64,000 nt of DNA, from contig JACTAT010000032.1 of NCBI GenBank assembly GCA_014526335.1, positions 9,578,505-9,642,504 of the forward strand, in the 5' to 3' direction. The notes beneath the pieces were generated by a model that did not search any database, had not been told where the DNA came from, and worked only from the letters and a program-made list of their open reading frames with translations. The stretch is from Chrysaora quinquecirrha. Lineage: Eukaryota; Cnidaria; Scyphozoa; Semaeostomeae; Pelagiidae. Position 1 is the stretch's first letter. The number at the start of each line of letters is the position of its first letter. Made by a program: the position numbers and the translations under genes. This document shows, piece by piece, positions 19,811 through 30,800 of this stretch.

Positions 19811-22800
19811 CTACTGAGGCCCTGCTCCGAGCTGCTTTGATAGTTCAAGCAAATCAGCATTGTCACTCGCAGCAGCAGCAGGGGATTGCTCGTTATCTGC
19901 CAGAAATTTCCACGTTGCTTCTGACTCTTGCTTCGAGGCGGCAGGGACGTTGTCTTTCTTTGAAGCATCCTCTTCTGGTGCTGCTGGAGCTATTTCTGGA
20001 GCTGCTGCTGGTACCTCTGGGACAGCGGGAACAGTAGATTTTGTTGCTGCTGCAGCTGCTGTTTCGGGAACCTTGGATTTTGCCTTGCTTTTCTGTTTTT
20101 GGAGATCTTCAACTGCGAAAAAAGATATTAATAGATAGATATGTAATGCAAGATAAATGTTCTTTTGAAATAACTAGAAGAAAGGGAGATTGTAATTACT
20201 TCAACTTTCAAGTATGTTTTTGCTATAATAAATAGGGTTACTGGGTTGCCACTTTAGGAGTGGTAAGATTCTCTTTGGCTCAGAAAGAGGGTTTATGATC
20301 TTCTTGGATCAAGAGGTGCATTTTCAATGAAAAGTTTTCTCGAATGGAAATACAAAGGTTTAGTAATTGAACATCGTGCTTTTTGCAAGTACGCGTTTTT
20401 TTTATAGGAAATGTAGCTCGGGGCCTAGTTCTAAAAGTTTCTAAATTTTTGGTCCAATTTTAGTTCTAAAGGTTTCTTAACAGATTCTTCATGAATTGAA
20501 ATAAATAGAGTAAAAACGACAAAAAACTTTCTGTGAGATACACGGAAACCACTATTGCTTACAGATGCGAGAAATCGCACAGAATTAGCCTTCCTGGTGC
20601 GAGAAATTGCAGGGAAATGCTGGAGAACTAATTACTACCTCCACAAATGTGAATCAGTATGTTGGAAAACGGACGCAAAAATTTCTATAGTTTCTTAACT
20701 TCTTCCTCCTAGTTCTAAAAATTTCTTAACTTTTTGGGTGTCTAGTTCTAGGTTTCTTATAAACCGGTTTCTTGTAAAAAAAGTGTGTAATGTTAATTTT
20801 GTATGTTGTTCTTGGGTGTAATTGGAATGGGAGCGCCGAATTCAGTTTGTTAGTGCATTATGGGCTTAGAAATTATGCATTTATTGGTGTAATTTCAAAG
20901 TGTTCTTGGCAATTGCAAAAAGACACTCCAGGAGGGGTACTTCGGGGTTTGCGGTATTGCGGTATCGGGGGTAAAATATATGCGGTATTTCGGTATTGAA
21001 GGAAAAACCTGGCGGTATTGCGGTATTGAAATTTCATAGCGCGGTATTCGGTATTTTTCGAACCTTGAAAGGAACAGCTAAAAGCCATAGCAGAAGAAAA
21101 AACTTAAGAGTTACCAGACACCAATACAAGAAAGGAAGTCGAAATGAAGAGAAGATTAATGTATTGAATTGTGAAATTTAACCAGTATAATTGTTTTGGC
21201 GCACCGAACCTGCCAAAGGTATGACTTTTTCGACAGTAATTTGTGATATTTTTCTGTTTACTTCATGACTTTACATTTCTGTTCCACGACGATACATTTT
21301 GGTTGCGTTTGGTTAGTTGATTTTACAATTTTTTGCGCGATTTCACATTTTCGTTGCGCAATTTTGCATTTTCACGCTAGCGAATCTATAATCACTACTG
21401 TGGTGGATAATCACTACTGTGGTGGTACTATTTGCGTACCGTGGTGGTAGTTTTTGCGTACTGTGGTGGATAATCACTACTTGTGGTGGTTTATAATGCT
21501 ATGAAATCATACGAAATAGGAAATACGAAATACGAAATCATAGCAAAACTCTATAGATCAAGCAAAAAAAAAACCACAAAATCCACCACAGTACGCCAAA
21601 ACTGCCACCACGACAAGCATAGTAAACCACCACAAGTAGTGATTATCCACCACAGTACGCAGAAACTACCACCACAGTACGCAAATAGTACCACCACAGT
21701 AGTGATTATCCACCACAGTAGCGATAATAGATTCGCTAGCGTGATTTTGGTTCCACGACTTAACATTGATGCAGTAGGCTTGAAATGTGAAAAAAGTGAG
21801 TGACGTTTTGACTGACACTGTTTGCAGTGATGTGTACAGTTTATGCTTCAGTGATGATTTCTTTATATTTCCCTTTATGTTGGAATATCTAAGGCCAGCA
21901 CCCGGTGAGCCCTGTAAATAATGTACGCATCTTGATTTTAAGTCACTTGAATGAGCCCAGCAGATTTACCCTGTTCGGTGTGCGCTTTATTAATGACAAG
22001 ACGTTTGCAATCTTTGAGATCGTACAGAAGTTGTTCTTTTAACTGATAAAAAAGGCCAGGAATGAAATGTTAGCTACTAATCCTGTATCGTGTTGTGAGT
22101 TCATGCAGCCAGTGGCATTGCACTGAACTTGTTCGTGTTGTCTACATTTGCGATCTCCAAGTTAACTCAATAAAAATTATTACCAAAATGCAAGAATGTG
22201 CGTCTTTTCTTGAGCAACTAGCAGGGGCGCACATCTAGAATATTTTTGGGGGCGTAAACGTAGATGGGACAGACTAAGATTTTGGGAACCGTTTGGGCCT
22301 CTTTTGATGTCCAATTGCCAATGACGTTTCCCGAAAGGAAAGACAGTAAACGTAATTAGGCAAGCAACAATTAAAAAAAACAAGCGTCTCAAAGTGCTCT
22401 ACGCATTCCCATAGTGATTTATGTTCATCGTTTTCGTCTAAAACGCTGTGTTGGTCCCGTACTGACTATTTTCCAATTCTCATGGGACCGAATTCAATTT
22501 TAACTGTCCTGGATCGATTGTGATCTTTAGATATATCAGTTCTTCACCCGTAACTTTACAGAAAGATTCGATGACTTCAGAGAACTTTCCTGGTCCAAAA
22601 TTTTTTCAAATTTGTCCAAGTTTTGGACTAACTACTAATCAAATTTTTAGACTGACGTTGCCAATAAGGTAAAATTTCTGTACCGACTGACAAAATATTG
22701 GGGGGGGGGGTGTCACATCCACATCCCACTAATGTGCGCCCCTGGCAGTTAGGGTACCACTAGGAAGCGTTGTCGGTGCATACAGTGGGAGCAAGATTCG

Positions 22801-25800
22801 GTCTGAAACGAATTTAACTCTAACCAGGTAAAATTCCAAGACAAACAACAAGAAGACATATAATAACAAGTTAAGCAATACACGGGACCAGTTTTTAACC
22901 AAAATTATCTAAAATTTTCAAAGCTCTCAATGTTGCGTCTTGAGTTTTACCCTGGGTTCTTGAGTTTATAATTACGCTCTTATTAAGTTCTTTCCTCCAC
23001 ATTGACTGCTTCATCTCTGCCAAAACGAGGATATTATTTCATTTTATCCAAAATAGGGCGTTTCTCGGCACACTAAAGGGTGTTTCCCGGCATTCTAGAG
23101 GGCGTAGTCCCAAAAATTTTTCTGGCGGCTAACCCCCAGACCCCCAAATTTCGCTCGCTTTGCTCGCTAGTCCAGCTTAACATGTTCTAACTACGGATCT
23201 GGAGGGATAAATGGGACAAATGTATTAAAGATGGATTCAAATTCTTATACACTGGTGTTCTGTGTCATAATCACATTAACAATACTGATATTTAAGTTTT
23301 CAGCAATTTGCGGTATTTTGCAATTTTTTCGTGCGATATTCGGGATTCGGCGATTTTTTGGCCCGGTATTGCGGTATTGGGACCCCCCCGAAGTACCCCT
23401 CCTCCAGGGGTTCAGAAATGGTAGAGGATACAACCCCATCAGACGAAAAAGATGTTAAAGATCACTACGAATTCTTACAAAAGAAGTCTAGGACTCAATG
23501 GAAAGAATAAGGAAAGGAAGAACGACGACGTTCGAAGCGCAAATAGAACCCTTCGCAGCTACTCTGTTATTCGAGCGGATGGCTGTGCTTACAACAGCAG
23601 TAACAAATTCCCTTGGGAACAAAGTTGAAATCTCTCTTGAAATCTAACTAATCAAAGACTGCTATGGTTGATAAAGAATATTGCGCATGTGTAGCACTTA
23701 CCCGAGCAACCGTACAATTCCATTCTGGAGCATATTCCGTTGTTCCATGTTTTAGGCTGAATTTTGATATATCTTCCAACAGTATCAGGTTCTAGTTTAT
23801 GATACTTGACGGTAAATGTGTCCTTGTTGCCATCCAGAATCTAAGCAAAATCAGAATGAATTTGTACTAAAAGATTTTGACTAGTTTATCTATCACTCTC
23901 ATCCCATGAATAACCACCCCATGTTATGTATGTGCAGTACAGGGGGTTGTTCAGTACGGTGGCAGCTATTCAGTAGGACGGAGGATATCATGATCTCGGA
24001 GTACGGTGGAGGGTGTGGGGTGATGCCTGTGGTGGAATACCATGATTGCCGTGGAGAGGCATCTCTGAGCACGCTGGGGGGGGGGATATTTAGTACAGTG
24101 GGGTCACATCATACTGTAATTATCATTTAGCGAGGTGGATGAAGGATTACAGTCGCACTATGTTTAGATTAGCACTGCCCTATTTTGTGGTTCATCTCCC
24201 TTGTCCATCACGAAACTCATACACTTAGGTACCTAATTGCCGCCCCCCCCCCCACCCGCTTATCAATCTTTTGGAAAAATTATCAAACCACCCGCTCTTA
24301 TTAGAGTCCCCTGCTTATTAAGATTTATATTAATTTTGGTGTTGATATTTTTACTTATTTCCCTGATTTCTTTGTATGAAATTTAACTTCTACACTCCAT
24401 TTGTTGGTTAGAACTATAGATTGTCGTAGCCTATAAGTACTACAGGGGCCAATCGCACTGTATTTCAGGGATTTCAGTAGTTTTCTAACAAAGTGTTTTA
24501 AACAAATTCCAAACCCCTCCGTTTATTCCAACTCCCCCCCCCCCAATCCTGGCTGCAGTTCCGACCCCCCAGCAATTAGGCACCTAGAGTACCAGCAAGG
24601 ACAGATAAAAAAGTTCTCTGAAATTTCAAGTTAATAAAAATGCTTATATTCGACGCTGCAGGTGAAGTCTTATAAGCAAAAATATTATGAATATAGCCAC
24701 TTGAAACTTAAATGGACAATTGGCTGCAGGTATTGACTGCTTATTCAGGATGATAGAGATATTATTGGTTGTGTGCTTTAGTAAACTAAAAGATCAATGA
24801 TCAAAACCAAAAGGATGGTTGGTAACAGTATACTCTTCAGTGCCTAATTGCCGTCCCCGCTAATAAATTTTTTGAAAAAAAATGTTTTTCAAACGAATTC
24901 CGACCCCCCATTTATTTCGACTCCAACCAACTAGATCTCGATTGCTGTTCCGACCCCGCCTATTCCGACCCCCAGCAATTAGGGACCCAAGAGTATTTTC
25001 TTTTTAGATGCGAGGAAGATATTAATTCTACCCCAATTGCACAATGGTTATGTCATCTAGAACTAGACTTATTACATTCGTCGTAGTCTACGCTCTTCCA
25101 CACTACACCACCCCGCTCCAGCTACTCTGAGGAAGCACCTGTATGTTGTTGTAGTTGCTAGAAGCTGTTTCCAAAAGAGTGAGAGGAAGGCAATAAGTCT
25201 AATCCAGAACAAGCCAGTCTCGGGTTTAATACTTATGAAGTAAGCCCAGTAAGCCCCCCTGGTGATCTACGCTCGTTCATAACCCATTTTGGATGGAGAA
25301 TTTCATGTCCTTATGAAAAACACGCTTTCCTCTTCTTGAATACAATCCAATCCCTAAATATGTTCATGTTCCCCTGGAAAGAAAGCAATTTATGAAGAAT
25401 AAGATCTGGATGCACTAGTTACGGACGTCCCTCGCCCAATATCAAAAATTAAAAATGATATGACTAACGGGAGGAGAGTCTTGGGCTGTATGACTTGGGG
25501 AGGTACTCGGCAACTTTAATGAACTCTAAATAAAGCTTAGTAGAGACGTCGTTGGCGCTCTATATGGGTCAGCTTCGAATCACATCAGTTGTGGTATGCC
25601 ACTTGTGGAGAAATCTATTCTAGTGTTGGCCATTCATGATGGAATACATACAAATATGTATGGTGCTGAATAAACGGGAGGAGAGCCTTGGGGTTGTATG
25701 ATTTGATTTGGAGTCCCTTGGCGGTTTAATGGAGCTCTATAGCTAATTCAAAAGATTTATAAAATGAGAATAAAGAGGACCCTATTACCTGCTTTCCTTC

Positions 25801-27737
25801 TGTAGTATAAGGCGTCCATTTCTTATTATCGCTGCTAAAACTCAGCTCGTAAGACTTGACAAAGCGATTTTTATCATCGACTTTGCCTTGAGTTGCAATC
25901 TTTGTGAGCAGGAAATCTTCACCAAGGTCAACGGCGAAAAATTGCTTATCGTTGTTCGTTGCAGCGCACCAGGCATCACTGACCGAGTAATTTTTTGTAG
26001 CAGAAGATGTCTTGACGTCTCTGTCTTCAAGAAAGCCAGTCTGAATACCAAGAGGTTCTTTGCATTGCTTAGACGCTTAGGAAAGTAAAAAGATAACGTT
26101 AAAACATCAGAAGAATGTGCTGTGGCGTTGTATGAAGGTGCTGTGGCGTAAGGGTCTTGTCCAGCTTGCTTTTGGTGTCAGAAACTTAGCAAGGTCGGGA
26201 TTCGAGCCCAGCTACGGTAGCGACACCACAGCCAGGGAGCGAGGGTTGAGGTCTCGATTAGTTAAATTCTACTACTGAGACCCTACATAGCAACTGATCG
26301 GAATGTGAGGGATTGGAGATCGGATCGGTTCGGGCAATTTTAGCGATCAATATTAGCACGAATGGAGAACTGGTGCGCAACAAAGCCAGCCAAGGTGTTA
26401 GGCGCGAGACGTTTTCTCATCAATCGCTCAGAAACTCAATTCACCTAAACCTTCACCAAACTCAATTTAAGAGGTCTGTGTGTTTATATGACTGGGCTAT
26501 TGCATTTCATTCCCACATGCCACAAGGTTTTCTTAATGAAGAGTTTGCAAGAAATACATCATTTTTGCGGATTTTTCACGATACCCGAAGAGTTCTGCAG
26601 ATCTATAACGAGAGCTTTTACGGGGAATAACGCTAAACCCCACGTTTTGCAGCTTTAGAGCAGAGCCTTTTTGTGACGCTATAGGACACCCCTAGCATAG
26701 TCCTGAGCCAACCAACTCTGCAGTATGCTTTGGGTGCGCTTTAGCAAGCCAAGGCTTTTTCTATATGATATAAACAAACAAGATTGGACTTAAGAGAGTT
26801 CTCGAGCTCTTTCAAATAAAACCCTCTAGTATTTAGAAATTTCCAGTGAAAACATGCAGCGGCGGTTGTTCGGTCATTCTCAGTACACACATTTAATTTT
26901 ATAAGAAACCCACCCCGAAGAAGATGAAAAACTAAGAAACTGCAGTAATAATTACGCTCAAACTAAACTTAGCTGGAATAAGTACTTAGCTTTCTACTTT
27001 TGTTGATTTTCTTACTGAATGCTAGTTGTTACGACAAATTCTATTTTGCATTCGCATCTACGATTAATCGGTCTAAGATGCATGATGAACCTATTGTACA
27101 AAGCCTATACTGGATATTCCATAAGACAGTAACGATTTTGTAATTGTCGCACGATTTTATCAGATTGTCCCATCGGACTTTAATCTTAATTCAGTCAGAT
27201 TGCAATCAGATCGTAGAAATCTTGAAGAATATTCAACCGATCATGCAGTCCAGACTCTACGATTCCTCCACAGTGATCTTATGATTAAAGCGATAGCTCT
27301 ATCAAATGGCCTCCATTTGCATTCATAGTTTTGCTATAATCGCTGGATTAGGAGAAATCCAACGATCGAGCGAGAATTGTATTGTCACTGCGATCTATGG
27401 AAAACCTTACGATCGACGAAATCAGTTTTTAAACGACACTGGAGTTGGAGATAGACATTAATATTTCTTATACCGAACCGAGAAGATTTATTTCAAGAAA
27501 GCTGGCGTTCTCTGGATTAAAGTGCATTCTTTCTGCCTATGGTTGGGCCACTGCTACTTTAACTTATTAAAAAATGATATTACAGAGCAAAATGCCTGTC
27601 CTGAAACACTAAAACTGGCTTTATTAGTAAATATATAAAGTTAAAAACATATTATTACCTTCTTTAGCTGCTGGTTTGGCCTGGACACAAGCAATAGCAA
27701 GTAAAACGACGCAAATAAATTGAAGAATTCCTTCCAT
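19811..27737 (-). CDS. Secreted F5/8 type C (discoidin) domain protein, complete, 268 aa
   Basis: Four exons join in phase: 27737-27659, 26075-25789, 23840-23702, 20112-19811 (phases 1, 0, 1). Exon 1 encodes a signal peptide (MEGILQFICVVLLAIACVQA). Exons 2 and 3 make one discoidin domain of about 140 residues: QCKEPLGIQTGFLEDRDVK at its start, SDAWCAATNNDKQFFAVDLG, KSYELSFSSDNKKW, and the C-terminal RYIKIQPKTWNN...RMELYGCS with the closing cysteine that pairs with the first. Exon 4 is a low-complexity tail rich in Ala, Pro, Glu and Lys (AAAAATKS, VPEVPAAAPE), ending TAG at 19811. Such domains bind carbohydrate or phospholipid outside the cell; the ligand here is unknown. The tail suggests an extracellular matrix or mucus role, which is inference. 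Introns are packed with MITEs. Confidence 0.9.
20389..20789. mobile_element. MITE of the TATAAGAAAC family
   Basis: Left end GTACGCGTTTTTTTTATAGG and right end TTTCTTGTAAAAAAAGTGTG are inverted. Interior repeats of AGTTCTAAAAGTTTCTAA occur in both halves. It lies within the discoidin intron 3. Related to 3308-3684 and 31557-31972. Confidence 0.5.
20946..21058 (+). repeat. GCGGTATT irregular tandem repeat
   Basis: At least eight copies of CGGTATT or GCGGTAT occur in about 110 bp. A second patch is at 23310-23375 (GCGGTATTTTGC, GTATTGCGGTATTGGG). Confidence 0.7.
21373..21743. mobile_element. Near-palindromic MITE (GTGGTGGATAATCACTA family)
   Basis: It begins CACGCTAGCGAATCTATAAT and ends with the mirror ATAGATTCGCTAGCGTG. 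Within each arm the units ATCACTACTGTGGTGG and GCGTACTGTGGTGG repeat several times, so left arm (21373-21490) and right arm (21585-21743) can pair over well over 100 bases around an ~95-bp AT-rich centre. A degraded relative is at 38735-39075. It is non-coding. Confidence 0.8.
22222..22744. mobile_element. hAT-type MITE with 8-bp target duplication
   Basis: Ends CAGGGGCGCACAT and ATGTGCGCCCCTG are exact inverted repeats (13 bp). Flanks GCAACTAG (22214-22221) and GCAGTTAG (22745-22752) match at 6 of 8 positions. CAGGGGCG tips and 8-bp duplications are established hAT hallmarks. The interior is non-coding. Confidence 0.75.
23930..24120 (+). repeat. Degenerate CAGTACGGTGGAGG minisatellite
   Basis: Units of roughly 25-30 bp containing CAGTACRGTGG and GGATATCATGAT recur about six times. 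Related short locus at 6265-6335. The ORF at 23906-24130 is a by-product. Confidence 0.5.
24226..24588. mobile_element. MITE with TAGGTGCCTAATTGC ends
   Basis: Left end TAGGTACCTAATTGCCGCCC and right end GCAATTAGGCACCTA are inverted with one mismatch. If the tip is GGTRCC, the flanking dinucleotide is TA on both sides, as in Tc1/mariner-type insertions. The interior is rich in C runs. A shorter sister is at 24838-24993. Confidence 0.6.
24838..24993. mobile_element. Shorter copy of the TGCCTAATTGC MITE
   Basis: It starts GTGCCTAATTGCCGTCCCC, ends CCAGCAATTAGGGACCC, and shares internal TTCCGACCCCCC segments with 24226-24588, from which it differs by an internal deletion. Confidence 0.55.
25060..25125 (-). 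repeat. Dispersed repeat shared with 5745-5825
   Basis: ACTTATTACATTCGTCGTAG followed by TCTACGCTC is the reverse complement of the block at 5770-5815. Confidence 0.55.
26105..26245 (+). mobile_element. tRNA-like SINE copy
   Basis: It contains GGTGCTGTGGCGTAAGGGTC, AACTTAGCAAGG and the B-box-like GGGATTCGAGCCCAGC. The same order is seen, reversed, at 43165-43270 and 16180-16285. It lies in intron 1 of the discoidin gene. Confidence 0.6.
26246..27650. other. Discoidin gene intron 1, mostly unique
   Basis: AT-rich intron sequence. A TTTTATAAGAAACCCACC / ACTAAGAAACTG fragment at 26895-26945 resembles the TATAAGAAAC family. No other feature was recognised; the ORF at 26313-26630 lacks any domain. 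Confidence 0.4.
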
Positions 27738-28042
27738 TTTTGAATTGTTTCTTTTCAAACTTCTTTCAAATCCACATCTGTTGTTCAAATCTTCAACGAA
27801 AAAAAAACGTATTACAGTATCTCACAAGAAACTTTTTCAATCTCAAAGTTATCTTTCGTATGAATCCTGAGCAGTTTCACAAAATCATTACGTAAACGCG
27901 TTTGACTATAATCTAAGACTGGCAACCGTAGCGAAAACCATTGAAGTCAGTGACCTTTTGATGTCTCGTTTTTCCCCAGAGTTAATGAACAGGTTGATCA
28001 AGCAAACACGACAGGCCGGATTTTTCTTTACATAATTCAGGT

Positions 28043-28460
28043 TTACTCATAAGCGTGCTTTAAGAATGCTCCACAATGATTATGACTCTGCCTTTGATGC
28101 CCTTTTGGAGAAACGTGACACCGAAACAATCCACATTAAAAAACCTCCAAAAATTGATGTTAGAAGTTTTTAAGTCAATGAACCATCTAAATCCAACTTG
28201 CATCTGGCACCTTCATGAACCGAAAGAGATCCAGTTTGATCTCAGAACTAAGAATCTGTGCAAATTACGGTGGGTGAAATTAGCCATTACGAGAACGATA
28301 AAATTTGGCACCGAGTCGCTCTCTTTCAGTGGCAACTTATTGTGGCACAATCCAAACGATGAAATAAAGGAGCTACCAACAGCTGCAAGCTTTAAAAGAA
28401 AAATCAAAACCTGGAAGGGTGAAAAATGTAATTGTAAAATTTGCAAGTAGCCTTCACTGC
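28043..28460 (+). mobile_element. LINE 3' fragment (reverse transcriptase C-terminus)
   Basis: Plus-strand reading gives KRALRMLHNDYDSAFDALLE, then after a frameshift in an A run VFKSMNHLNP, FDLRTKN, LPTAASFKRKIKTWKGEKCN and CKICK. This parallels, in order, the C-terminal part of the LINE at 14056-13304 (RALRIAYKDYESSFQDLL, EIFKTINGLNP, YDLRDSKFR, CTCDLCK). It is therefore a 5'-truncated copy of a related LINE, about 420 bp of coding plus a short 3' tail. Confidence 0.8.
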
Positions 28461-28609
28461 ACATATTATTTCTTGCTTGCAAATACTATTTCGTCTATTT
28501 CGTTGATATCTTGTAAATTATGTTGTGAATAGTTGGTATCAATTAGTTTTTCTTAACTATTGTTACACCAACTTCAAATAAGGATGATTATTATTATTTT
28601 GCGCTAAGA

Positions 28610-29690
28610 ATGAAAATAAATCAAAGCAAATCAAGTCAAGTGATGTGAAGAGGGCAGCAAAATAGCGTGAAGGAAGGTAATAATACCACAAAGAACAGCA
28701 AAGCAAATAAAAGCAAAGCCAATAAACTAAGCAGAACAAGGGAAAGCTGAGAGTAACATTGAAAAGAAATGATAGAGCAAAGCAGAGCGAAGCAATAATA
28801 CGCAAAGCAAAGCAAAGAAAAGTACAGAAAGCAAAGAAAAGCGATCGCATGCAATGTTTTGAAAAGCAGTTGAAAGCATATCCAAGCTTATCAGTCAAAA
28901 GAAAGCTTAGCTGAAAGCAAAGCAAAAAAGATTAAAAAGCGAAAAAGCAAAAGAAAGCAAAGCCCAGCAGAAGCAAAGCTAAGCAAAGCAAAGCTAAGCA
29001 AAAGCATAGCAAAGTAAAGAATGACAAAGTAAGAAAAAGGAAAAACAAAGCACAGCAGGGCAGCAGCAAAGCAATGGAATGGAATGTAAAGCAATGCAGT
29101 GGTTGTCACAATGCTATGCAATAACCAAGTCAGAAGAAAGCTAAGGTAAGCAAAGTAAAACAAAAGTATACAGAAAGAGAAAGAAAAACACAGCACCAAC
29201 ACAGCCCACAACGCAAGGCAAACTAGCACAGTATAAAGAGCACAGCAAAGCCAATCAAGACAAAGAAAAAGTAAGCTACGCTAAGCAAATCTATAAGACA
29301 AGCTAAGCTACGCGAACTGTGCTAAGCAGCTCGGCTTAAGGCATGCATAAAGCAAGTATATCGAACCAAAGCAAAGCAAGGCAGAGCAGAGCATAAATCG
29401 CAGCAAAGCAAACTTCAGAAGAGCTGTTCTAATTAAGGAAAAGGAAAGCAAAGAAAAGCAAGCAAAAAATGTAGAGTTAAGCTATTCAACAAGTTAAGCT
29501 AAGCAAAGAAAAGTAACTAAAGCAGAACAAATCAAAAGAAAGAAAATCTAAGCATAGTAAAGCTTTATAGCTAAAGCAAAGCAAATCAAGTCAGAAGAAA
29601 ATAAAGCTAAGAAAAGCAAGGCAAAGGAAGTCAAAAGATAACTGAGTAAAGCTAAGCTAAGCAAGGGGAAAGCAAATCGAGCCAAATCTT
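28610..29690 (+). repeat. 1.1-kb purine-biased AAAGC-rich tract
   Basis: Irregular AGCAAAGCAAAGC, AAGCTAAGC and GAAAGCAAAG motifs fill over a kilobase, with pyrimidines almost limited to the C of AGC and scattered T. The unit is not fixed, so this is cryptic simple sequence and not a strict tandem array. The Phe/Leu/Cys-rich minus-strand ORFs here are a direct result of the composition. Confidence 0.85.
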
Positions 29691-29974
29691 CTAAAAGCAC
29701 TACAACAGCGGGGTAGTTTCCTATATCAGAATTCACTCTCAACGTGATTAATCGACAGAAATCCAGACCCAGCGCTTTGCACATCAAGTTTTCATTGTGT
29801 TATCATGTGCAACCACACGGCTGGTTGGCGTGATCATGGCTGGTGGCAGTTTTAAGATCTTCCGGGCCATGCTTTCAATAAGGATCGCTGTTGTTAACAA
29901 TCACTGCACTGAGTCGAAACATTCAGTGGCGATGCTAATAAATAGCTAACCATTTTTCGCATGCAAGGTGCAAA

Positions 29975-30800
29975 AATTGACTCGACGCGGCTTGAATTTT
30001 GCATCAGATAGGGCTTTCACTTGCACCACGACGACTCAATCCGGTATAAGACCCTCCGCTAATTGTCATGAAAATCGTTGCGCTCTGGAGGTGACCAGTT
30101 ACACTTTGCCAGCATGCCTCGTCGCGCTTTGAATTTTGTATAGGATTGGGCTTTCAGTTACAATAATACGACTCAACCCAGTTCAAGACCCTCCGCTCAT
30201 TGTCTTGAAAATCATTGCGCTCTGGAGGTGACCAGTTATACTATGCCAGCATGCCTCGTCCGTCTTGAATTTTGTACCAGATAGAGCTTTCAGTTACAAT
30301 AATACGACTCAACCCAGTTCAAGACCCTCCGCTCATTGTCTTGAAAATCATTGCGCTCTGGAGGTGACCAGTTATACTATGCCAGCATGCCTCGTCCGTC
30401 TTGAATTTTGTACCAGATAGAGCTTTCAGTTACAATAATACGACTCAACCCAGTTCAAGACCCTCCGCTCATTGTCTTGAAAATCATTGCGCTCTGGAGG
30501 TGACCAGTTATACTATGCCAGCATGCCTCGTCCGTCTTGAATTTTGTACCAGATAGAGCTTTCAGTTACAATAATATGACTCAACCCAGTTCAAGACCCT
30601 CCGCTCATTGTCTTGAAAATCATTGTGCTCTGGAGGTGTTAAGAAAATCAAGGCTACAGTTACACTACCCATCATGCTTCGTCACGTCTTGAATTTGATA
30701 CCACATAGAGCTTTCAGTTACATTACGAGGACTAAATCCGGTGAAAAAGCTCCGCTAATTGTCTTGAAAATCATTGCGCTATTGATGTGACATGAAAATC
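29975..30800 (+). repeat. 136-bp tandem repeat, about six units
   Basis: CTCCGCTCATTGTCTTGAAA recurs at about 30191, 30327, 30463 and 30599, an exact 136-bp period, with more diverged copies near 30054 and 30740. Central units are almost identical while the first and last are diverged, as expected when unequal exchange homogenises the middle of an array. Confidence 0.92.

Larger units (their letters stand above)
20926..23405. mobile_element. Possible 2.5-kb element bounded by GGAGGGGTACTTCGGGG repeats
   Basis: GGAGGGGTACTTCGGGG near 20930 is exactly inverted near 23385-23405 (CCCCGAAGTACCCCTCC). Next to both, GCGGTATTGCGGTAT tandem motifs occur, but in the same orientation, so the ends could instead be two separate smaller elements. 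Nested inside are the near-palindrome 21373-21743 and the hAT MITE 22222-22744. No transposase is visible inside. Confidence 0.4.

Noticed and set aside
28563..29787. Leu/Cys/Phe-rich minus-strand ORFs suggesting membrane proteins
   Set aside because: They are the complement of the AAAGC purine tract; no start context, splice sites or domains.
29975..30800. CRISPR-like array
   Set aside because: Whole 136-bp units repeat with no unique spacers, and the genome is eukaryotic.
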